From DATDAW01 sp036524675 (GTDB lineage: Bacteria; Verrucomicrobiota; Verrucomicrobiia; Chthoniobacterales; DASVRZ01): 6,530 nt of DNA. Position numbers and translations under genes: made by a program. The stretch lies in NCBI GenBank assembly GCA_036524675.1, contig DATDBU010000072.1:1-6530 (forward strand), in the 5' to 3' direction. The notes under the pieces are model-generated. The model was not told the DNA's origin and did no database searches. It saw only the letters and a list, made by a program, of their open reading frames with translations. Positions 1 through 4,623 of this stretch are shown piece after piece (the first letter of the stretch is position 1; each line of letters opens with the position of its first letter).

Positions 1-185
1 CGGACTACGAGGCCGGGCGCACCGTTCACCAGACCTATGAGGGCGTTCTGGAGTTCGACTACCGCATCCAAGTCAACAAGTGGGCGTTCGTCCAGCCCTT
101 CCTTCAATACGTTATCCGGCCCGCAGGAACCGGCCTTGTCCAGAACGCGACCGTGCTCGGACTGCACTTTGGTCTCGAGTTCTAA
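1..185 (+). CDS. OprB-family carbohydrate-selective porin, C-terminal fragment
   Basis: The frame beginning at position 3 is open from the window edge to TAA at 183-185 and gives the last 60 residues of a protein whose 5' part lies outside the window. It reads as alternating polar/hydrophobic beta-strands: YEGVLEFDYRIQVNKW, then FVQPFLQYVIRPAGTG, then ATVLGLHFGLEF. The pattern of a tyrosine/glutamate strand, W..(V)QP..QY...P.G and a final VLGL.F...F strand is the ending typical of OprB porins, which let sugars diffuse across the outer membrane. The terminal residue is Phe, the usual BAM-complex recognition residue of outer-membrane barrels. The substrate cannot be judged from the C-terminus alone. 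An insertion-sequence relic begins 3 bp after the stop, so any native terminator has been displaced. The family call is good; the subfamily is open. Confidence 0.8.
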   Translation, partial: DYEAGRTVHQTYEGVLEFDYRIQVNKWAFVQPFLQYVIRPAGTGLVQNATVLGLHFGLEF

Positions 186-188
186 AGG

Positions 189-229
189 TGACCTTCTCCC
201 GAATTGTGGACCGCGGTCAGCTTGAGTTT
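189..229 (+). repeat. Terminal inverted repeat of the IS relic (orfB end)
   Basis: Reading inward from 189, TGACCTTCTCCCG is followed by a short A/T stretch, the box TGGACCG (207-213) and, 8 bases on, TTGAGT. The opposite end, read on the minus strand from 882, gives TGACGTTCTCCCC, an A-run, TGGACCG and, 7 bases on, TTGAGT. The first 13 bases match at 11 positions, and the later boxes align with one-base gaps. This defines the outer boundary of the element next to the porin gene. Confidence 0.75.
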
Positions 230-272
230 CCGAGGGTTCTCCTGATTTCTGGACCGCAGTCAGCTTGAGTTT
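207..272 (+). repeat. Duplicated 23-bp subterminal box, 43 bp apart
   Basis: The 23-bp string at 207-229 (TGGACCGCGGTCAGCTTGAG then TTT) recurs at 250-272 with one change (GCGG to GCAG), giving 22 of 23 identical. The sequence between the copies is unrelated to what follows the second copy. The opposite IS end carries only one looser version of the box (863 downward on the minus strand). The second copy lies within the 3' coding sequence of orfB. Either the end was duplicated when the element was damaged, or it carries two transposase-binding sites; the first seems simpler. Confidence 0.8.
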
Positions 273-550
273 TCCCGGCAGCCAGGAGCTCTCGATTTGT
301 TGTTGGCTTTCTCTGTCTGAGCTCTTTGGCAAACGCGGCCGGAGGCAAGTTTGCTAATCAATTATCCAAAGCGCACTCGGCTCATCGCCAGGTCCCGCAG
401 CCTCATCTTCAATGCGCTGCGATCCTTTGGGTGACTTCGATAGTAGAGCGTCATCAGCACAAGCCCGCACGCCCGGCCGCAGCCAATCTCAAACCACTGC
501 GTGATCTGCTCGACCAACTCCCGCTTCTCTGCGGGCTTCAGAGCTTTTCT
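217..550 (-). pseudogene. IS3-family transposase OrfB remnant with core deletion
   Basis: Two pieces of one gene are recognisable. The 5' piece, in the -1 frame relative to orfA, runs from the slippery site at 548-544 to about 365 and encodes about 62 residues (ALKPAEKRELVEQITQWFE ... RDLAMSRVRFG), the usual OrfB N-terminal helical region. Intact relatives continue FGYRRL here; instead TAA follows at 364-362. The 3' piece is in a different frame, from 357 to TGA at 219-217 (46 codons, beginning LANLPPAAFAKELRQ), and resembles the OrfB C-terminus after the integrase core. The DDE catalytic domain between them, roughly 160-170 codons, is missing, with the junction at about 358-364. The product cannot catalyse transposition. 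The assignment of the C-terminal piece rests on pattern recognition of the L-x-L-x-P-x-x-(F/Y)-A motif and is less certain than the N-terminal one. Confidence 0.8.
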
Positions 551-801
551 CGCACCACCTCCTGCAAGATGTCTTTGTCCACGCTCGGATCGACCACCGA
601 TTGCTTTAGGTTCCGATTTTCCTCTTCCAACTGCTTTAAGCGCCGCAACTCTCCCGCGCCCATCCCACCGTACTGCCGCTTCCAGCTATACAGCGTCTGT
701 TCGCTGATTCCCATTTCCCGGCACACCTCCGGCCCCGTGCTGCCTGTTTCCAGGCGCTTCAGGGCATAGATAATCTGCTCTTCACTGTGTGTCTTTTTCA
801 T
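538..801 (-). CDS. IS3-family transposase OrfA (IS407-like), complete
   Basis: An 87-residue protein. Residues 1-42 form the homeodomain-like helix-turn-helix of IS3 OrfA, with motifs EEQIIYALKR, PEVCREMGIS and EQTLYSWKRQYGGM. Residues 51-69 form a leucine-zipper-like coiled coil (ELRRLKQLEEENRNLKQ), and residues 73-87 the conserved D-S-VDKDILQEVV tail. It binds the IS ends and, when fused to OrfB by frameshifting, forms the transposase. The ATG at 801 is chosen because AAAAGGAGG (819-811) sits 9 bases upstream; an in-frame ATG at 849 lacks such a site and lies close to the inverted repeat. OrfA is intact but has no functional OrfB partner here; alone it would at most act as a DNA-binding repressor of related elements. 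Confidence 0.9.
   Translation of the reverse strand: MKKTHSEEQIIYALKRLETGSTGPEVCREMGISEQTLYSWKRQYGGMGAGELRRLKQLEEENRNLKQSVVDPSVDKDILQEVVREKL
544..548 (-). promoter_or_regulatory. Candidate -1 ribosomal frameshift site (A4G) between orfA and orfB
   Basis: On the minus strand the orfA codons GAA-AAG-CTC-TGA contain AAAAG (548-544), one codon before the orfA stop. Slipping back one base here gives R-K-A-L-K-P, the expected start of OrfB. IS3 elements commonly use A-rich slippery sites at this place to make the OrfAB fusion. The site survives although the downstream core is deleted, so any product would now be a short fusion ending at 362. Confidence 0.6.
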
Positions 802-842
802 TTCGGTTCTCCTCCTTTTTCGGAGAACCCCGACCATCAGAA

Positions 843-882
843 CACTCAAATTTCCCCGGTCCAGTTTTTGGGGAGAACGTCA
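843..882 (-). repeat. Terminal inverted repeat of the IS relic (orfA end)
   Basis: Read on the minus strand from 882, this end begins TGACGTTCTCCCC, then an A5 run, TGGACCG (863-857) and TTGAGT. It is the imperfect mirror of the end starting at 189. It lies just upstream of orfA, as the left inverted repeat of IS3-family elements does, and marks the junction with the dctA leader. Confidence 0.75.
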
Positions 883-1097
883 CGAATCTGAAGAATTTTT
901 TAGTTTCTTTTCAGCTTCGCATAGGACGCATGCGTCAGGCTCTCGCTCAACCTAACAACACCAACCTTATGAACAGCACTTACCCACAAATTCTGGAACC
1001 AGAGCCATTCCACTCTTACATGCGCGGAGCTCCGTGCCGATCCAACCTGCGAGATCGCTAAACCCAAGCCCAAACACCTTTTCCAACTCTTATAACC
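883..1097 (+). promoter_or_regulatory. dctA leader region with palindromic candidate operators
   Basis: This 215-bp stretch between the IS end and dctA holds no convincing gene. It contains a perfect 12-bp palindrome GACGCATGCGTC (925-936), an inverted repeat TCTGG-AA-CCAGA (992-1003) and a perfect 10-bp palindrome CGGAGCTCCG (1025-1034), which extends with one G:T pair to 16 bp (1022-1037). These could be regulator-binding sites or an RNA hairpin. An A/T-rich tract (889-911) abuts the IS end. I could not assign a sigma-70 promoter with confidence. No purine-rich Shine-Dalgarno sequence precedes the dctA ATG; the last 25 bases are mostly pyrimidine and A. Confidence 0.35.
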
Positions 1098-2486
1098 ATG
1101 AAAAAGAAACCTTTTTATCATTCACTATACGTGCAGGTGATCGCCGCGATCGTCGTCGGAATCCTGCTCGGTCACTTTTTACCCGGCGTCGGCGAGGCGA
1201 TGAAGCCTCTGGGCGACGGGTTCATCAAGCTCATCAAGATGATGATCGCTCCGATCATCTTCTGCACGGTCGTCATCGGCATCGCCGGGATGGAAGACAT
1301 GAAGAAAGTCGGCAAGACCGGCGGCCTCGCTCTTCTTTACTTTGAGATCGTCAGCACGATCGCGCTGATCGTTGGGCTGATCATCGTCAACGTGGTGCAG
1401 CCCGGAGCGGGGATGAACATCAACGCCGCCTCGCTCGACGCCAATGCCATCGCGCAGTACACCGGCCCGGGCAAGATGCAGACGACTACCGAGTTCATCA
1501 TGCACATCATTCCCACCACGATCGTCGACGCGTTCGCCAAAGGGGAGATCCTGCAGGTGCTTTTGATATCGGTGCTCTGCGGCTTCGCCTTGCACTCCTT
1601 TGGTGGCCGCGGAACTCTTGTCTTCGATCTTATCGAGAAGACCTCACATGTCCTCTTCGGTATCGTGGGCATCATCATGAAGGTCGCACCCATCGGTGCC
1701 TTCGGCGCGATGGCTTTCACCATAGGCAAGTACGGCGTGGATTCTCTCCTGCCGCTTGCCAAGCTGATGGGAACCTTCTACGCCACCTGCCTGGTCTTCA
1801 TCTTCGTCGTGCTGGGGACAATCGCCCGAGCGCATGGCTTTAGCATTTGGAAGTTCATCAAATACATCAAGGAGGAACTTCTCATCGCCCTTGGCACCTC
1901 CTCCTCCGAGTCGGTGCTGCCGCGCATGATGGCAAAGCTTGAAAACCTCGGCGTTAAGAAGTCAACCGTCGGGCTCGTTGTTCCAACAGGATATTCCTTC
2001 AATCTTGACGGCACAGCGATCTATCTAACCATGGCCGCCGTCTTCATCGCCCAGGCGACCAACACGCCCATGAATCTTATGCAGCAGCTCACCCTGCTGG
2101 GAGTCTTGCTCCTCACTTCCAAGGGCGCCGCGGGCATCACTGGCAGCGGATTTATCGTGCTGGCTGCCACCCTCTCCGCGGTTGGTCACGTGCCTGTCGC
2201 GGGTCTCGCCCTCATCCTCGGCATTGATCGCTTCATGTCCGAGGCAAGGGCTCTTACCAACCTGATCGGCAACGGTGTCGCCACCGTGGTCGTCGGCAAA
2301 TGGTGCAAAGAACTCGACGTAAACCAAATGCGCCGCTGCCTCGACCAGGAAACTGAGCTCGAAGCCAACGAACCCGAAGTCGTCCTCGATCAAAAGGAAG
2401 AACACATGCTGGTTTCCAAGGCGCAGATTCTCGATCGTGACGAAGAACTCGATCCCACGCGCCCCGTCGCCGTCCAGGCAACCTGA
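1098..2486 (+). CDS. dctA: C4-dicarboxylate transporter DctA (DAACS/SLC1 family)
   Basis: A 462-residue inner-membrane symporter that brings succinate, fumarate and malate into the cell with protons or sodium ions. The SLC1 fold is clear. The N-terminal MKKKPFYHSLYVQVI leads into TM1, and TM2 contains KLIKMMIAPIIFCTVV (about 44-59). The serine-rich hairpin HP1 is GTSSSESVLPRM (266-277). The TM7 motif is NLDGTAIY (302-309), a conservative form of NMDGT. HP2 is SKGAAGITGSGF (341-352), and TM8 is GIDRFMSEARALTNLIGNGVA (375-395) with the Asp, Arg and Asn that hold substrate and cation. Wording such as GLALLYFEIVST and NPAD-like spacing fits DctA better than GltP. It is about 30 residues longer than the usual ~430, because of an acidic soluble tail (about 418-462). 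The ATG at 1098 is the only start that leaves TM1 intact, though no Shine-Dalgarno is visible. It is probably transcribed alone, from the leader after the IS. Confidence 0.9.
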   Translation: MKKKPFYHSLYVQVIAAIVVGILLGHFLPGVGEAMKPLGDGFIKLIKMMIAPIIFCTVVIGIAGMEDMKKVGKTGGLALLYFEIVSTIALIVGLIIVNVVQPGAGMNINAASLDANAIAQYTGPGKMQTTTEFIMHIIPTTIVDAFAKGEILQVLLISVLCGFALHSFGGRGTLVFDLIEKTSHVLFGIVGIIMKVAPIGAFGAMAFTIGKYGVDSLLPLAKLMGTFYATCLVFIFVVLGTIARAHGFSIWKFIKYIKEELLIALGTSSSESVLPRMMAKLENLGVKKSTVGLVVPTGYSFNLDGTAIYLTMAAVFIAQATNTPMNLMQQLTLLGVLLLTSKGAAGITGSGFIVLAATLSAVGHVPVAGLALILGIDRFMSEARALTNLIGNGVATVVVGKWCKELDVNQMRRCLDQETELEANEPEVVLDQKEEHMLVSKAQILDRDEELDPTRPVAVQAT

Positions 2487-2681
2487 GGCGAGGAAAATGA
2501 CCATGCGCGGGCGGGCTGTCGAGCGACTGATCAATTTCAGTTCCCATCGATACCCGCCTGCCGTGGTGCATGCTGTGCCGAGTGCGAGCGTCAGGAATTT
2601 CTCGGCTTCGAGACAAACTTTAGGATTCGCACAATGCACTTCTAAGACTTGGGCGAAAGATCCAAGATAAAATCAAACCCA
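2487..2681 (+). other. dctA-thioesterase intergenic region
   Basis: A 195-bp gap. No strong rho-independent terminator is visible: GCGGGCGGG (2507-2515) and CCCGCCTGC (2553-2561) could pair at 8 of 9 positions, but with a 37-base loop and no T-run. A 55-codon frame from ATG 2503 to TAA at 2668-2670 has GAGG (2490-2493) 9 bases upstream. However, it is basic, matches nothing I recognise and is the tail of a frame that is open through dctA, so I do not call it a gene. A TAAAAT hexamer at 2668-2673 lies 8 bases before the thioesterase ATG and could be a -10 element giving a leaderless message; no good -35 is seen. Confidence 0.4.
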
Positions 2682-3161
2682 ATGAATCTTCCAAATCATC
2701 AACTTGCGATGACGGTGCTGATGACACCCGACATGGCAAACTTTTCGGGCAACGTCCATGGCGGCACCGTCCTTAAGCTGTTGGATCAGGTCGCCTATGC
2801 CTGTGCAAGCCGCTACGCTGGGCGCTATGTTGTCACGCTGTCCGTGGATCAAGTCACCTTCCGGCAGCCAATCCATGTCGGTGAGTTGGTTACCTTTCTT
2901 GCCTCTATTAACTACACAGGAAACACGTCCTTGGAGGTTGGTATCAAGGTCATCACCGAGAACATCCAGGCCCATAGCGTGCGCCATGCAAATAGCTGCT
3001 TCTTTACGATGGTGGCGGTGGATGACAACGGCAAGCCAACCGCCGTGCCGCCTCTCAACCCGTCAACTCCCGAGGAGCACAGACGCTTCAAGGGCGCGAA
3101 GGTACGCAAGGAATTGCGTCGCGAGATGGAGTTGCGGCATAGGGAACTGAAGCAAAGCTAG
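2682..3161 (+). CDS. Hot-dog fold acyl-CoA thioesterase (YciA/ACOT type)
   Basis: A 159-residue cytoplasmic enzyme expected to hydrolyse acyl-CoA to free acid and CoA. The hot-dog signature is plain: M-(A)-N-FSGNVHGGTVLKLLDQVAY (about 18-39), with the central-helix HGG and the Asp at residue 35, which acts in general-base catalysis in this family. Strands TLSVDQVTFRQPIHVGELV (52-70) and YTGNTSLEVGIKV (78-90) follow, then the ACOT-style segment CFFTMVAVDDNGKP (106-119) and P-STPEEHRRF (127-136). A charged helical tail (about 137-159) ends the protein. ATG 2682 is preferred, as it starts just before the domain; TTG 2649 would add 11 unconserved residues. Neither has a clear Shine-Dalgarno. The next gene, a carboxylate transporter, begins 16 bp after the stop, so the two are probably co-transcribed. 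The chain-length preference cannot be judged. Confidence 0.88.
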   Translation: MNLPNHQLAMTVLMTPDMANFSGNVHGGTVLKLLDQVAYACASRYAGRYVVTLSVDQVTFRQPIHVGELVTFLASINYTGNTSLEVGIKVITENIQAHSVRHANSCFFTMVAVDDNGKPTAVPPLNPSTPEEHRRFKGAKVRKELRREMELRHRELKQS

Positions 3162-3177
3162 ACGAGGGCGTTCCTGG

Positions 3178-4623
3178 ATGAAGAAACACGGTGCCGCGAA
3201 TGACCAGGAACGCCGCCTGTTGCCTGTCGATTCGGCCAGGTTCCGCTGGGCCTGTGTGCTCGTGCCGGGGCTCCTCCTGTATTTCATCCCGCTGGGCACG
3301 CTGACCCCGAACCAGCAACATCTGCTAGCTATCTTCTGCTCGTCAATCCTCGCCTTGGTGGTTCGGCCGGCGCCAATGGGTGTCACACTGTTCCTTGCCG
3401 TTACCTTGATTGCTCTAACGGGAACGCTCCCCATCGGCCGGGCGCTTTCAGGATTTGGCAGCCCGATCGTCTGGCTGATCTTTTCCGCATTTCTGTTCGC
3501 TCAGGCTGTCACGGAAACGCACCTCGGCATTCGTATAGCTTATTTTTTTATCAGCCGGCTTGCGCACAATTCGCTCACCCTCGGATATGCGGTGGCGGTT
3601 TCGAACTTAGTTCTTGCGCCGGTTGTTCCGTCCGATACTGCGCGAGGAGGAATCGTGGCGCCGATACTCCGCAACGTCGCAGAGGTGCTGGGTTCAGAAC
3701 CCGGTCCAACCTCTGTCCGCATCGGATCCTACCTCACGCTGGTAGGATTTCATACGAACTATCTGGCCTCGGCAATGTTTCTTACAAGCATGGCGGGCAA
3801 TCCGCTCATCGCGAAATTTGCGTCTGATATTGCGAATGTGGAATTGACCTGGGCGCGCTGGGCTCTTGCCGCATGCCTCCCAGGTTTGTGCTCGTTCGCG
3901 TTCATTCCATGGCTCCTCTACAATCTGAACCCTCCGCAACTGCGCGAGACGGCACATGCGCAAGCCTTCGCCAATGGCAAACTGGCCGCCCTCGGCCCGA
4001 TGACACGACAGGAGCGTACTCTCCTGGTCATTCTCGCCGCGGTCATCATCGGCTGGATGACTTCTCCCTGGCACGGCCTTGGCAATACTGCCATGGCGAT
4101 GGCGGGAGTTTGCGCCATTCTGTTGAGCGGCGTGCTGACTTGGGAAAACATCCTTAGCAATGCGAAGGCTTGGGAGGTGATTATCTGGTTTGCCCCCCTG
4201 CTCATGATGGCCGACGAACTTAGCAGACAAGGCGTGATTCGCGCGATCTTCGACTCCGGGTTCAGCCACCTCGAGGGCTTGCCATGGGCATTCTCCCTGG
4301 CGGCGCTTGCTCTGTGCTATTTCTATGCCCACTACGGGTTCGCAAGCCTGACCGCTCATATTTCGGCTCTTTATCCAGGTTTCCTCGGCGCGGCTCTCGC
4401 CGTCGGCATTCCTGCTCCGCTTGCGGCATGGACGCTGGCATTCTTGTCCAATCTGAACGCGGGACTCACGCACTATGGAACAGGCTCCGCGCCTGTCTAC
4501 TTTGCAGGTTCGTACGTTTCGCAGAATACGTGGTGGGCTGTCGGTTTCGTTGTTTCAGTCGTCAACCTCGCCATCTGGCTTGGACTTGGCTCGCTCTGGT
4601 GGAGCTTCGTTGGCCTCTGGTGA
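3178..4623 (+). CDS. DASS-family di-/tricarboxylate transporter (CitT / 2-oxoglutarate-malate translocator type)
   Basis: A 481-residue polytopic inner-membrane protein of the divalent anion:sodium symporter family. Hydrophobic segments begin at about residue 24 and recur to the very end (SLWWSFVGLW). The two inverted-repeat signature regions are present: VVPSDTARGGIVAPI (149-163), the S-D-T form seen in CitT, TtdT and plastid DiT1-like exchangers, and SNLNAGLTHYGTGSAPVYF (424-442), the LTHYGTG.AP motif of the same subgroup. MAGNPL (205-210) and the hairpin SGFGSPIVWLIFSAFLFAQA (91-110) also fit. The likely substrates are 2-oxoglutarate, malate, succinate, citrate or tartrate, by antiport or sodium symport; the exact one is not readable. 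ATG 3178 has GAGGG (3164-3168) 9 bases upstream. It follows the thioesterase by 16 bp. Its last 23 codons, stop included, overlap the 3' end of the opposing kinase gene. Confidence 0.88.
   Translation: MKKHGAANDQERRLLPVDSARFRWACVLVPGLLLYFIPLGTLTPNQQHLLAIFCSSILALVVRPAPMGVTLFLAVTLIALTGTLPIGRALSGFGSPIVWLIFSAFLFAQAVTETHLGIRIAYFFISRLAHNSLTLGYAVAVSNLVLAPVVPSDTARGGIVAPILRNVAEVLGSEPGPTSVRIGSYLTLVGFHTNYLASAMFLTSMAGNPLIAKFASDIANVELTWARWALAACLPGLCSFAFIPWLLYNLNPPQLRETAHAQAFANGKLAALGPMTRQERTLLVILAAVIIGWMTSPWHGLGNTAMAMAGVCAILLSGVLTWENILSNAKAWEVIIWFAPLLMMADELSRQGVIRAIFDSGFSHLEGLPWAFSLAALALCYFYAHYGFASLTAHISALYPGFLGAALAVGIPAPLAAWTLAFLSNLNAGLTHYGTGSAPVYFAGSYVSQNTWWAVGFVVSVVNLAIWLGLGSLWWSFVGLW

Larger units (their letters stand above)
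189..882 (-). mobile_element. Internally deleted IS3-family (IS407-group-like) insertion sequence
   Basis: The element is 694 bp, read on the minus strand. It starts TGAC at 882 and, read inward from the other end, TGAC at 189, so it has the TG...CA termini of IS3 elements. The two ends match over about 40 bp with small gaps (see the repeat entries). Inside are a complete orfA (801-538), an A4G slippery site (548-544) and an orfB whose first 62 and last 46 codons remain but whose central part is gone. Full IS407-group elements are about 1.2 kb; a missing central piece of roughly 500 bp would account for the difference. The flanking tetranucleotides are AAGG (185-188) and CGAA (883-886), so no target-site duplication is visible. 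The copy is either old, or was left by a rearrangement or by recombination between two copies. It cannot make an active transposase but could be moved in trans. Confidence 0.85.

Noticed and set aside
326..769. A 147-codon plus-strand frame across the IS.
   Set aside because: It is antisense to OrfA/OrfB, whose family motifs are clear on the other strand.
1091..1096. TATAAC just before dctA as a -10 element.
   Set aside because: It lies one base from the ATG, so transcription from it would start inside the coding sequence and lose the start codon.
2507..2561. GC-rich inverted repeat after dctA as a terminator.
   Set aside because: A loop of 37 bases and no following T-run; not a credible rho-independent terminator.
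2025..2639. A 204-codon minus-strand frame over the dctA 3' end and the gap after it, beginning with a Cys-containing stretch (MHCANPKVCLEAEK).
   Set aside because: Most of it is antisense to the well-conserved HP2/TM8 part of DctA and its residues look like a shadow. The Cys-rich start over the intergenic part was considered as a remnant of a small protein, but nothing confirms it.
2503..2670. A 55-codon small gene after dctA with GAGG in front.
   Set aside because: Composition is like noise, there is no recognisable motif or membrane segment, and the frame is open upstream through dctA, so it needs no explanation as a gene.
3694..4473. A 259-codon minus-strand frame inside the DASS transporter gene.
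   Set aside because: The plus strand codes for conserved membrane segments and the LTHYGTG motif; the antisense frame is a by-product of GC-rich codon use.
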